This document shows, in pieces, positions 7,721 through 16,610 of a DNA stretch of 64,000 nucleotides (position 1 is its first letter; each line of letters begins with the position of its first letter). Origin of the DNA: Puia sp. (GTDB taxonomy: Bacteria > Bacteroidota > Bacteroidia > Chitinophagales > Chitinophagaceae); the NCBI GenBank assembly GCA_031292515.1, contig JARLGZ010000030.1, positions 186,001 to 250,000 of the forward strand, written 5' to 3'. A program made the translations under genes and the position numbers. A model generated the notes under the pieces. It made no database searches and was not told the DNA's origin. It saw nothing but the letters and a program-made list of their open reading frames with translations.

Positions 7721-8623
7721 TTCAGGGTGTTTGTATTTGCGTCGTTGCCAATGATCGCCAGCCTTCGGTCGAGCGCGCAGGACAGTACGCTGTTGAATAT
7801 GTTGAATGATTCCCTGGCGGTTCATTCGGGGAAGTCATATGTCATCGGGACTTTCAAGGCTACTCATATCGTCAATATGCAAACCGTGGAATCCACGGCA
7901 AAGGGGGCCCTCAGTTTTGTGATCCAACACCGTTTCGGGCAGCTGAACAGCGGCTCTTATAATTTCTTCGGGTTGGACAACGCCACGTTGCGCCTGGGTC
8001 TCGATTACGGGATCACCGACGACCTGGATGTGGGGGTGGGCAGAAGCTCTTACCTGAAGACTTTTGACGGATACCTCAAATACAAGCTGTTGAAACAGAC
8101 CGAAGGCCACCAGATGCCGCTCTCCGTGAGTGTCCTGGGAACGGTCACCGACTATACGCAGGACGTTGCGGGAGAAGATTATCTGAATACAAAATACCGT
8201 ACGGCTTATACGGCACAGCTGCTGATCGCCAGGAAGGTCAACAGGCGTCTTTCCCTGCAGGTCACACCGACTTACCTGCACTATAACCTCGTCCCGACGG
8301 TAAATGATAAAAATGACCTTTTCGCGCTCGGAATGGGAGGAAGGGTGAAACTCACCAACCGGATGAGTATTAATGCGGAATACGATTGGCTGCCTTCCGG
8401 CCAGGTCGTTTCGGCCGCCGTGCACAATTCGTTTTCGCTGGGATGGGACATCGAGACCGGCGGCCACGTATTCCAGCTGGTATTCAGCAACTCCCAGAGC
8501 ATGTTGGAAACGCAATACCTGACCCAGACTACCGGGACCTGGGGTAAGGGAGATATCTATTTTGGCTTCAATATCTCCAGAAATTTCAACTTAAAAAAAC
8601 ACAACGCTCCGCCGGTGAGATAG
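7691..8623 (+). CDS. DUF5777 family outer-membrane beta-barrel protein
   Basis: A 310-residue exported protein. The frame is open from 7631, but the ATG at 7691 has a ggaggag seven bases upstream and gives a clean signal peptide (MKKMSAKKIVFRVFVFASLP, cleavage near RSSAQ). The body is a run of amphipathic strands (LRLGLDYGITDDLDVGVGRS, MSINAEYDWLPSG, HVFQLVFSNSQSM, IYFGFNISRNFN). It matches the DUF5777 family, known mainly from Bacteroidota and often next to cytochrome and YceI genes, as here. A role in the outer membrane is inferred; substrate unknown. Confidence 0.75.
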   Translation: MKKMSAKKIVFRVFVFASLPMIASLRSSAQDSTLLNMLNDSLAVHSGKSYVIGTFKATHIVNMQTVESTAKGALSFVIQHRFGQLNSGSYNFFGLDNATLRLGLDYGITDDLDVGVGRSSYLKTFDGYLKYKLLKQTEGHQMPLSVSVLGTVTDYTQDVAGEDYLNTKYRTAYTAQLLIARKVNRRLSLQVTPTYLHYNLVPTVNDKNDLFALGMGGRVKLTNRMSINAEYDWLPSGQVVSAAVHNSFSLGWDIETGGHVFQLVFSNSQSMLETQYLTQTTGTWGKGDIYFGFNISRNFNLKKHNAPPVR

Positions 8624-8648
8624 TGCGGAACGAATGAGCATATTGTGA

Positions 8649-8702
8649 TTTAGCCTTATTTTAGCAAAATAGATGCTTCCACTTATAAAAACTCAGGCTA
8701 AA
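8649..8702. other. Nested inverted repeats between DUF5777 and thioredoxin-like genes
   Basis: An outer 7-base inverted repeat (TTTAGCC at 8649-8655, GGCTAAA at 8696-8702) encloses an inner perfect one (TATTTT, loop AGC, AAAATA, 8657-8671). The position just after a gene end suits transcription termination, but the stems are AT-rich and no clear U-tract follows, so the role is uncertain. Confidence 0.35.
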
Positions 8703-8793
8703 ATGGGTAGTAATTTTAATTTTAGCAGAAACTCCAAAGAATTTTTTTGTCGTTTGCTCGTTTTAAATGCGTCGTTTTTAAAAGGCGCATATT

Positions 8794-9423
8794 ATGAGGA
8801 AGGCGGTTGTCGTAGCATGGCTCATCGGTATTTTTTCTGTGATTGCTTGTCTTTTTTGGTATAATGAATGGGTGTACGCATTGCCCACACCTATCCCCGT
8901 CAACTATGTCGCCGTTAAACCGGGCGCGCTGATAGCTTTGCCGGCCGCCTTGCAATTTCCGGATGACCGGTTAAAGACAGGGAGCAAAAGACCTCTTCTC
9001 CTTCATTTTTTCAACCCGGACTGCCCCTGCTCCAGGTTCAACATACCTCAGTTCAAATCGCTGGTAAAACAATATTCGGACCGGGTGGATTTTGCCGTGG
9101 TGCTTTTGTCGTCAAAGGAGTATTCGCCCCAGCAGATCCGCAAGCGGTTTGGACTGGACCTGCCTGTGTTGTCCGATACGTCTGCCGCCGCCAAAGCAGC
9201 CATTGCCTGTGGCGTCTATTCCACCCCGCAGGCCGTCCTGCTGACAGGCGATCATGCTTTGTTCTACCGCGGTAATTATAACCGGAGCCGGTATTGTGCC
9301 GATCCCGCCACCAACTACGCGAGCCAGGCCCTGGAAGCGTTATTACATCAACAGCACGGCATCATATTCGATCCCCTGGCCCTCCGGTCGTATGGCTGCC
9401 GTTTACCCAATTGCAGTCAATGA
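8794..9423 (+). CDS. Membrane-anchored thioredoxin-like (DUF6436-type) protein
   Basis: A 209-residue protein with one N-terminal membrane helix (residues 4-24). A thioredoxin-fold domain follows: LLLHFFNPDCPCSRFNIPQF, then VDFAVVLLSS, GVYSTPQAVLLTG (the cis-proline loop, TP) and a C-terminal CRLPNC. The active-site region is C-P-C-S, a CxC rather than the classical CxxC, which fits DUF6436-type proteins as I recall them. The catalytic domain would sit in the periplasm. The stop codon overlaps the start of the histidine kinase gene, implying coupled translation. A redox-sensing or thiol-exchange role is an inference. Confidence 0.65.
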   Translation: MRKAVVVAWLIGIFSVIACLFWYNEWVYALPTPIPVNYVAVKPGALIALPAALQFPDDRLKTGSKRPLLLHFFNPDCPCSRFNIPQFKSLVKQYSDRVDFAVVLLSSKEYSPQQIRKRFGLDLPVLSDTSAAAKAAIACGVYSTPQAVLLTGDHALFYRGNYNRSRYCADPATNYASQALEALLHQQHGIIFDPLALRSYGCRLPNCSQ

Positions 9424-11702
9424 TGCCGAACCCGAAAAAAAATATGCCGACCCATTCTGTTCTGACCGGACCCGTTCTGACCGAATCTCATCTGCGCGAA
9501 TCGTTCCGGGTGGATGTCAAAAAACGATCCGATAAGTTGATGGATTACTTTCTGGCAGGGTTCTTTCTGACCGGGCTCGGCCTGGCTTTTTGCTACGATA
9601 CCTGGCTGATCGCTTTCGGTGTCGGTTCTCTCTCCCTGCTGGCGTACTATTCCGTAAAATGGATGCTGCCTGCATCTGATCTCTATCAGTATGTGCTGAG
9701 TGTGGTGCTGGCCATTTTTATGGCCCAGTATATCTACCAGATGCACGGGTTGTTCGAAATGCATTTTTTCGCCTTTATCGGCAGCGCGATCCTGATCACC
9801 TACCAAAAATGGAAATTGCAGATCCCGATGTTCCTGATCGTCGCCGCCCATCATGCCGGGTTCAATTATCTTCAGCGGATGGGGTATAATAACATCTATT
9901 TTACCCAATTGAATTTTCTGGACAACCAGACCTTCGTTATTCATATCCTGTTGACCGCCGTTATTTTTTATATCTGCGGGTTGTGGGCCTATCAGCTGAA
10001 TCTAAACGGCGAGGTCCAGGTCAGCCAGGCTGCGAAAATGGCAAAACTGCAGGAAGAAGCGGCGATCCTGCTGGAGCGTCAGCGAAATGAAGAGGTCCTT
10101 CGGCAGGCCTATTTGCAGGCAGAGAAAGGTCGCCGGGAGGCGGAGCAGGCGAACCAGGCCAAGAGCATCTTCCTGGCCACGATGAGCCATGAGATCAGGA
10201 CGCCGATGAACGGTGTCATCGGCATGGCTTCTTTGCTGGCGGAGACAGCTTTGTCCGATCAGCAAAAGATGTATACCCAGACGATCGCGACCTGTGGAGA
10301 AAGTCTGCTGAATGTGATCAACGATATCCTCGATTTTTCCAAGATCGAATCGGGGAGCATGGAGCTTGAAAAAGAAGATTTCGACCTGCGTACCTGTATC
10401 GAAGATGTGCTTGAAATATTCGGCACGCGGGCCGCCGAATCGGGGCTCGACCTCGTTTACCAGATCGATCCCGCGGTTCCTCTGCAGATCGTTGGCGACG
10501 ATCTGCGAATCCGGCAGGTGTTGACAAACCTGGTTGGGAACGCGATCAAATTTACCCGGGAGGGGGAGGTCTTTGTGGGGGTGAAAGCGGGCTCGCCGGC
10601 GACTGACGGCGGGTTTGAACTGGTCTTCGAAGTAAGGGACACAGGGATCGGCATTGCGGCCGACAAACTGGAAAGGTTGTTCAAGGCATTCTCCCAGGTA
10701 GACTCCTCCACGACCCGGAAATACGGGGGCACCGGTCTCGGGCTGGCCATCTCGGAAAAACTGGTGCGGTTGATGGACGGGAGGATCACCGTGGAAAGTA
10801 CTCCGGGGAAGGGTTCCGTGTTCTCGTTCACCATACAGACCCGGCGGGGCACAAAACTGCCGCAAACCCCGGCTACCTGCAATTTGTCCGACCACGAGGG
10901 CAAAAGGATCCTGGTGGTGGACGATAATGAAACGAACCGGACGATTCTGAAAAACCAGCTCGAATATTGGAAACTGGCACCCGTACTGGCGGCATCCGGC
11001 CAGGAAGCGCTGAACATCCTCTCCGTACAATCTCCCTTCGACCTGGTTTTATCGGATATGCAAATGCCGGGTATGGACGGCGCTCAATTGGCGGAAACGA
11101 TCCGCGGTCGCTATCCTCATCTTTCTGTTATCCTGCTTAGCTCGATCGGCGAAGAATATAGTAAGAAGGATTCCGGTCTTTTTAGCTCGGTGCTGACCAA
11201 ACCCATCAAACAGCATGTGCTCTGCAGACATATTCTTACGGGGCTTGAAAGACGCGGACCTGCCGCCGGGGAGGGCAGCCCCGCCCATAATAAGCTGCCA
11301 CCTGACCTGTCCCGAAAGTATCCTCTTAAAATACTTGTTGCAGAGGACAACCTGATTAATCAGCAGGTAATCGTCCATATCCTGCAAAAAATGGGATATG
11401 AACCGGAAGTCGCCGAAAACGGCCTTGAGGTGATGGAAGCGGCCGGACAACAGTCTTTCGACATTATTCTCATGGATTTGCAAATGCCGGAAATGGACGG
11501 TTTGGAGGCCACGAAGCTGATCCGTAAAAAGCCGGGGCGGCAGCCTGTCATTATCGCACTCACTGCCAATACGATGGAAGGGGATGAGAAGGAATGCTTG
11601 GATGCGGGGATGAACGACTATATCGGCAAGCCCGTGAGGCTGGAAGACATCGTCGCCAAACTGCAGAAGTGGGCCCTCCAGGGAATGCTCGACAAGGTCT
11701 AG
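9420..11702 (+). CDS. Hybrid sensor histidine kinase with two receiver domains
   Basis: A 760-residue kinase; the start at 9420 overlaps the previous stop (ATGA). Order of parts: five or so membrane helices at residues 40-195, a coiled coil at 200-245, and HisKA with MSHEIRTPMNGVIGM (phospho-acceptor His257). The ATPase domain shows NAIKFTREGEV, DTGIGI and GGTGLGLAIS. Receiver 1 has VDDNETN and DMQMPGMDG (Asp546). Receiver 2 has AEDNLINQ and DLQMPEMDG (Asp686). Both receivers keep their aspartates and conserved KP. There is no Hpt or DNA-binding domain, so a separate response regulator or relay protein is needed. The membrane module is not one I recognise. Confidence 0.9.
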   Translation: MMPNPKKNMPTHSVLTGPVLTESHLRESFRVDVKKRSDKLMDYFLAGFFLTGLGLAFCYDTWLIAFGVGSLSLLAYYSVKWMLPASDLYQYVLSVVLAIFMAQYIYQMHGLFEMHFFAFIGSAILITYQKWKLQIPMFLIVAAHHAGFNYLQRMGYNNIYFTQLNFLDNQTFVIHILLTAVIFYICGLWAYQLNLNGEVQVSQAAKMAKLQEEAAILLERQRNEEVLRQAYLQAEKGRREAEQANQAKSIFLATMSHEIRTPMNGVIGMASLLAETALSDQQKMYTQTIATCGESLLNVINDILDFSKIESGSMELEKEDFDLRTCIEDVLEIFGTRAAESGLDLVYQIDPAVPLQIVGDDLRIRQVLTNLVGNAIKFTREGEVFVGVKAGSPATDGGFELVFEVRDTGIGIAADKLERLFKAFSQVDSSTTRKYGGTGLGLAISEKLVRLMDGRITVESTPGKGSVFSFTIQTRRGTKLPQTPATCNLSDHEGKRILVVDDNETNRTILKNQLEYWKLAPVLAASGQEALNILSVQSPFDLVLSDMQMPGMDGAQLAETIRGRYPHLSVILLSSIGEEYSKKDSGLFSSVLTKPIKQHVLCRHILTGLERRGPAAGEGSPAHNKLPPDLSRKYPLKILVAEDNLINQQVIVHILQKMGYEPEVAENGLEVMEAAGQQSFDIILMDLQMPEMDGLEATKLIRKKPGRQPVIIALTANTMEGDEKECLDAGMNDYIGKPVRLEDIVAKLQKWALQGMLDKV

Positions 11703-11740
11703 GCATCCTTTGGCAGGGAAAAGCCGTTTGTTCTAAACGG

Positions 11741-13450
11741 ATGATCGCTTTTATCAGAAAGATACTGCAGGTTCTCACGCCCTCCGAGCGCGCGAAATTG
11801 GGCGTGCTGACCGGGTTGGACATACTCGTCAGCATAGCCGATATCGTTTTCCTGGTGCTGTTGCTATACATTGTCCAGTTTTATACCGGGTCTATCAGCC
11901 CCGGTAAGCTGTTTTTTCTTCCGGCTGTGCTTTCAGATCCTCATTCACTCTGGCCTATCGGGGTCGTATTCCTCCTTTTCTGCGCGAAAAATGCGGTCAG
12001 TTTTCGGGTCTATCAGGCTCAATGCAGGTTCCGGTTCGGTGTAGCGCTCCGGATCTCTGAAAACAATTTGCTGAGTTACCTGGAGGGGTCTTATCACGAA
12101 TACGTCAATACGGACTCTTCCGTACATGCCGGGTATATCAGTCAGCAACCGCTGGAATTCTCTCAGAACATCCTCGAGGCATTTCAGCAATGCATTTCTG
12201 AGACGACCCTTGTGAGCGTGTCGGTCGTTGCGGTACTCTTGTACAATGCGAAACTATTTCTATTGCTGCTGGCACTCCTCCTGCCTCCCGTTATTATCAT
12301 GGCATGGCTGATTCGAAGGAAACAACATTCGGCAAAATTGCAGATAAAAACGGGCCGGGAGATCATGTGGCAGCATGTTCACGAAGCGATCGCGGGTTTT
12401 GTGGAAAGCAATCTGTATGACAAGAAGCTGTTCTTTGCCAACCGGTATGCACGGTCTCAGGCCGCCTTAAGCGCGGACCTTGCTGTTCTCCGTAGCCTGC
12501 AGGGTGCGCCTTCCCGGGTTGCCGAGATCTTCGCCGTATTCGGGCTATTGGGGTTGATCGGTCTTAACCATTTTTCCGCGACCGGGCATGGCAGTCCTTT
12601 TGTCACATTGGGCGCTTTTCTGGCCGCTGCCTATAAGATCATCCCGGGTGTCGCCCGGATACTCAATATCGGCGGGCAAATGAGGACCTTCTCCTTTACC
12701 GTGGACGGTCTCGTCCGAAGAGAAGCCAGCGCGAAAATCATCCCGATCGGTTCTGCCGTTGCTTCTTCCGATGGCCGGTCTTCCGGGATCCATTCGCTCG
12801 CCTGCCGGGGTATCGATTTTCAGTACGGGCATCATCCGGTGTTGAAGGGTTTCTGCCTGAGCGTCCGCCGCGGCGATTTTCTCGGTATCCACGGCGGTTC
12901 GGGGAAAGGGAAAACAACGATCCTGCATATCCTGCTGGGTCTTCTCGAACCCGGCACCGGCGAAATCCTCTTTAATGACATCCCCTGCAATGCCCCTCAG
13001 ATCCGGAGGTATTGGAGACAGATCGCATATGTGAAACAGCAGCCGTTTATCATCAATGATACGGTCCTCGCCAATATCGTCCTGGACGAAGGGGACTATG
13101 ACCCGGGGAGGCTGCAGTCGGCCTTGTCTGTATCCGGTCTCGATGAATTCGTGGAAAGGTTACCCGACGGTATCCATAACCGGATCACGGAAAATGGAAA
13201 GAACATCAGCGGCGGGCAGCGCCAGCGAATCGCGATTGCAAGGGCTCTTTATAAAGGAGGGGATCTCATCCTCCTCGATGAGCCGTTCAGCGAGTTGGAT
13301 GAAGCCTCCGAAGAGCGGCTGCTTGCCCATTTCGGGCAGATGGCCCTCGAAGGGAAGGGGGTCATCCTGATCACCCACAATAAGAAAAGCCTGTCTTCCT
13401 GTAATAAGACTTTGACCCTGGATCAACGATACAATCCTCTTGCCGGATGA
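11741..13450 (+). CDS. ABC transporter, fused membrane and ATPase domains (PglK/MsbA-like)
   Basis: A 569-residue half-transporter. Residues 1-330 hold about six membrane helices, beginning LGVLTGLDILVSIADIVFLV as in PglK-type lipid-oligosaccharide flippases. Residues 350-560 are the ATPase: Walker A GGSGKGKTT, Q-loop YVKQQPF, signature NISGGQRQRIAIARAL, Walker B LILLDEPFSELDE and H-loop LITHNKKS. The frame is open further upstream, but the ATG at 11741 gives the expected N-terminus. Neighbouring glycosyltransferases suggest it flips or exports a lipid-linked glycan; this is inferred. It overlaps the next gene by four bases (ATGA). Confidence 0.85.
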   Translation: MIAFIRKILQVLTPSERAKLGVLTGLDILVSIADIVFLVLLLYIVQFYTGSISPGKLFFLPAVLSDPHSLWPIGVVFLLFCAKNAVSFRVYQAQCRFRFGVALRISENNLLSYLEGSYHEYVNTDSSVHAGYISQQPLEFSQNILEAFQQCISETTLVSVSVVAVLLYNAKLFLLLLALLLPPVIIMAWLIRRKQHSAKLQIKTGREIMWQHVHEAIAGFVESNLYDKKLFFANRYARSQAALSADLAVLRSLQGAPSRVAEIFAVFGLLGLIGLNHFSATGHGSPFVTLGAFLAAAYKIIPGVARILNIGGQMRTFSFTVDGLVRREASAKIIPIGSAVASSDGRSSGIHSLACRGIDFQYGHHPVLKGFCLSVRRGDFLGIHGGSGKGKTTILHILLGLLEPGTGEILFNDIPCNAPQIRRYWRQIAYVKQQPFIINDTVLANIVLDEGDYDPGRLQSALSVSGLDEFVERLPDGIHNRITENGKNISGGQRQRIAIARALYKGGDLILLDEPFSELDEASEERLLAHFGQMALEGKGVILITHNKKSLSSCNKTLTLDQRYNPLAG

Positions 13451-14532
13451 ACGATAAGAATAGATACGGTGTGCTGGTCATACTCAGCCCGGGATTTCCA
13501 GGGAGCGAGGCGGACAGCACGTGTATTCCTCCCCAGCAGGTCTTTGTCAGCCAGCTGAAAAAGGAATACCCCGCCCTCCCGATCCTTGTCATCGCTTTTC
13601 AATATCCGTTTGCGGCAACGGAATACAGTTGGAACGATGTCCGGGTAGTCAGCCTGGGCGGCCGGAACCGGGGGAAGCTTTACCGGGTGTTTATTTGGTA
13701 TAAGGCATGGCGACTGTTAAAGAAGGTTCGGAGGGAACAGGGGGTGAAGGGGCTTTTTAGTTTTTGGTGCGGGGAATGCGCGCTGGTCGGAAAATGGTTT
13801 GGGAGAAAATACGCGATCAAACACCACTGCTGGATATTGGGCCAGGATGCAAAGAAAGAAAACAATTATATAAAATGGATTCGTCCCATTGGCGGCGAAC
13901 TGGTCGCCCTATCCGATTTTATCGCCGGAGAATTTTTCAGGAATCACGGGATCCTGCCTGCCCGGATCATTCCCGTCGGGGTGGATCCAATGCTGTATGA
14001 TCAGGGGCCGGTCGAAAAAGACATCGACGTGTTAGGTGCGGGGGCTCTTATCCCGCTGAAAAATTATGAGCTGTTCCTGCACGCCATCTATTTCTGCAGA
14101 AAGCGATTGCCGGGTATTAAAGCCATTATTTGCGGGAAGGGGCCGGAAGAAAAGCGGCTTCGGGAGTTGATCGCGTTGTTGAAGCTGGAAGAAAATGTCT
14201 GCCTGGCGGGTGAAAGAGATCATGCCGGGGTCCTGAGGCTTATGCAACGCAGCCGGATATTTCTTCATCCTTCCACCTATGAAGGGTTCGGCGCTGTGTG
14301 TGTCGAGGCGTTGTACGCCGGCGCGAGGGTGATCAGTTTTGTAAAACCGATGGACGAGGATATTCCGGGCTGGCAAATTGTGGGAAGCTCCCGCGAGATG
14401 GTCCATGAGATCCTGGAGGCGTTGCAGGATCCCGAAAGGGAATGGCGGCCTTACCTGGCCTACTCCATACGCGATAGCGCAAGGGCGGTCATGAAACTAT
14501 TCGACGATGGAGACGGCCTTGTCGTCGGATAG
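13447..14532 (+). CDS. Glycosyltransferase family 4-like
   Basis: A 361-residue GT-B glycosyltransferase. The C-terminal half shows the group 1 pattern: VLGAGALIPLKNYELFLHAI, IICGKGPEEKRLRELIALL, VCLAGERDHAGVL and the E-x7-E nucleotide-sugar motif in HPSTYEGFGAVCVEAL. The N-terminal half (LVILSPGFPGSEADS) is the acceptor-binding domain. It is translationally coupled to the ABC transporter through an ATGA overlap. Its last 36 bases overlap the end of the next, opposite-strand glycosyltransferase gene. Donor and acceptor sugars cannot be read from the sequence. Confidence 0.82.
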   Translation: MNDKNRYGVLVILSPGFPGSEADSTCIPPQQVFVSQLKKEYPALPILVIAFQYPFAATEYSWNDVRVVSLGGRNRGKLYRVFIWYKAWRLLKKVRREQGVKGLFSFWCGECALVGKWFGRKYAIKHHCWILGQDAKKENNYIKWIRPIGGELVALSDFIAGEFFRNHGILPARIIPVGVDPMLYDQGPVEKDIDVLGAGALIPLKNYELFLHAIYFCRKRLPGIKAIICGKGPEEKRLRELIALLKLEENVCLAGERDHAGVLRLMQRSRIFLHPSTYEGFGAVCVEALYAGARVISFVKPMDEDIPGWQIVGSSREMVHEILEALQDPEREWRPYLAYSIRDSARAVMKLFDDGDGLVVG

Positions 14533-15636
14533 CGACTCGACGATCCGGTGAATGTGTCTGGCGATCGCTTCGAAGGACAGCTCCGATTGGAACTGGCGCA
14601 ATGTCTTTCTCCGTTCATTTTCCTGGTTTTTGAAAAGGGTCTTGAAAAGGGCAATCTGCAAGGCTATCTCATTGCCCGGCTCGTACAGGGCTCCGCAATC
14701 GCCGTCCGCGGTCATTTTGCGGAATGAAAGGATATCGGTCACAACCGGTATGCAGCCGCAGGACATGGCTTCGCAAACGGCCACGCCGCTGCCTTCATAG
14801 TGAGAGCCGGAGAGGATATAGTCCGATGCATTATACCAATGGATCATTTCTTCATGGGGTTTCCGGCCCACCAATACGACAGATCCCCGGTCCGCCCCAT
14901 CGGACCGGAGCAGTTCTTCGAGTTCACTGAGCAGTTCCCGCTCATGGTAGAGCATATATAACCGGGCATTCGGGAAGGATCTTGTGAACTTCAGGAAGGC
15001 TCTTACGACCGTGAGGGGATCTTTGTTGTAGTCGAGCCGGCCTACCCAGAGGAAAACAGGATGTCCGGTGACGCCAGTGACGTTCCTGGCCTGTATCTTG
15101 TCCGCCGGTCGGAATGACGATGAGGCTTCCATCACTTCGCGGATCTTTGTCCGTTTGCGGATGATGCCCTGCCTTACCCATTCCTCGCCCATTTCCCTGG
15201 CTGTGAAAAGATAGGCATCGATGCACCGGTCGGCCATTTTCTGCAGCCATTTCTTTGCCCCGGTTGCGGGTTTCTCGGCATGATTCTGAACGATGATTCT
15301 GGCCGAGCGGCCGAGCTGCACCCTGAGCTGCAGGACTTGCAGGGGGAAAAGGATCCCATGCACCACGACGATGTCCGGGTTGCAGTTTTTCACGTATCTG
15401 TGCAGCTGCCGGGGGAAGGTCAACTCTTTTTTCCCGAAATCCAGGAAATGATATTGGACGCCATTCTGCCGGAATATTCCCTGGTAGCGTATCTGCTCGA
15501 TGCTGATGACCGTATACCTTTCGCTCAGGGCCTCCAGGATACCCGTGTAGCCGCCGATGCGGTCGATCCATTGCTCAGGCTGGTCGAATTCGGGCGTATT
15601 GATGTAGCTTACAAAAACAATTGTCATACCGGTCAA
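14497..15636 (-). CDS. Glycosyltransferase family 4
   Basis: A 379-residue GT-B enzyme on the minus strand. Recognisable parts are VLWVGRLDYNKDPLTVVRAF-like sequence in the middle (here PVFLWVGRLDYNKDPLTVV), YMLYHERELLSELEELL, SVVLVGRKPHEEMIHWYNAS, and the E-x7-E motif in GSHYEGSGVAVCEAMSCGCI. It ends convergently with the neighbouring glycosyltransferase (36-base overlap). Its start overlaps the stop of the GNAT gene by four bases, so the three minus-strand genes (deacetylase, GNAT, this one) form an operon read leftward. Confidence 0.85.
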   Translation of the reverse strand: MTGMTIVFVSYINTPEFDQPEQWIDRIGGYTGILEALSERYTVISIEQIRYQGIFRQNGVQYHFLDFGKKELTFPRQLHRYVKNCNPDIVVVHGILFPLQVLQLRVQLGRSARIIVQNHAEKPATGAKKWLQKMADRCIDAYLFTAREMGEEWVRQGIIRKRTKIREVMEASSSFRPADKIQARNVTGVTGHPVFLWVGRLDYNKDPLTVVRAFLKFTRSFPNARLYMLYHERELLSELEELLRSDGADRGSVVLVGRKPHEEMIHWYNASDYILSGSHYEGSGVAVCEAMSCGCIPVVTDILSFRKMTADGDCGALYEPGNEIALQIALFKTLFKNQENERRKTLRQFQSELSFEAIARHIHRIVESLSDDKAVSIVE

Positions 15637-16610
15637 AAAATATCTATGTCCGCAAAAGTGAATTTCAATCTGTCAAAAGGGATCGTTGTTCCCAGGTCCT
15701 GGAATAAAACCGGGAAGGAAGCGATCGATGGGTAACGTGCGGCAAACAATCCATGCAAGAAAGTGCCCGGGCTGGTGTGGAAGGAAACCTGGCGCAGCCC
15801 CAATTTCGCCGCAATTTTTTTCAGGGAACGGAGGGTGGAATCGAAATGCTGTTCTTCCACGACGAGGTCGCCGATGACGAGTCCCGTTTTTATGGCGATC
15901 CAGGCCCTGGACCCGTCTATGCCGATTACGCTCGATTTGCCGTACCGTTTATAGTCAAAGTATCTTTCATCCCGGGAAAGGCCGCCATAGCCTTCATTTT
16001 TTGCCAGGTTGGGAATTCCCCGCAGCGGCAATGCATATTTTCTCAATACCCATTCTGCATAGCTCCGGTAAATATCCTTCAGCCAGCCGCCGAAGCGGTT
16101 CGAAAGCCCGTACCATGGAAATGACCGCACGGGCAGGAGGAAGCATCGCATGGTTTCCGTCGGGATCCAGCCCAGCCTGATAGCGCCGTGATAAGAGTGC
16201 TGGTTGGGGAACCCGAATAGAAATTTCACCCCGTTCTCCCGGCACAATGCAAAAGTGATTCGGGATAATTCCACGAACATCCCCTTGTACCGGTACCCGG
16301 GATGCGTCATGGTGTCACCGGATTGGGCCGCAAGGACGACCTGTGCCCGGTATTCCATGAAACAGGGTATGACTCCGTAGTAGGCCACTGCGATCCCCAG
16401 CCCGTTATACGCGAGATATCCGAGCCAGGATACGCCCGTATAGGCGGTGTCGTATTTTTTTGTGAAATAGTCCTGTGGGGACGAGATGCCATAGACTGCT
16501 TTGTGCAGCTCTTCAAGGTCTTTCAGTCCCCCGGTGGTTAGTCTCACGATACGGTATTCGGGTTCGCTGTCACCGGAAGGTGGGGGTTGGATCGGTTCGT
16601 TAGAAGGCAT
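15633..16610 (-). CDS. GNAT/FemAB-like N-acyltransferase
   Basis: A 325-residue protein resembling GNAT N-acetyltransferases found in Bacteroidota polysaccharide clusters. The acyl-CoA-type core is suggested by YLAYNGLGIAVAYYGVIPCF, VLAAQSGDTMTHPGYRYKGM and LFGFPNQHSYHGAIRLGW. The C-terminal half may be a second, degenerate GNAT domain, with an RLTTGGL start and ISFHTSPG-like strands near the end. It probably acylates an amino sugar or similar group, an inference from its place between a deacetylase and a glycosyltransferase. It overlaps both by 11 and 4 bases. Confidence 0.7.
   Translation of the reverse strand: MPSNEPIQPPPSGDSEPEYRIVRLTTGGLKDLEELHKAVYGISSPQDYFTKKYDTAYTGVSWLGYLAYNGLGIAVAYYGVIPCFMEYRAQVVLAAQSGDTMTHPGYRYKGMFVELSRITFALCRENGVKFLFGFPNQHSYHGAIRLGWIPTETMRCFLLPVRSFPWYGLSNRFGGWLKDIYRSYAEWVLRKYALPLRGIPNLAKNEGYGGLSRDERYFDYKRYGKSSVIGIDGSRAWIAIKTGLVIGDLVVEEQHFDSTLRSLKKIAAKLGLRQVSFHTSPGTFLHGLFAARYPSIASFPVLFQDLGTTIPFDRLKFTFADIDIF

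Noticed and set aside
10002-11030. Minus-strand 342-codon frame
   Set aside because: It is antisense to the histidine kinase core; the kinase motifs are intact, and the frame results from codon bias on the other strand.
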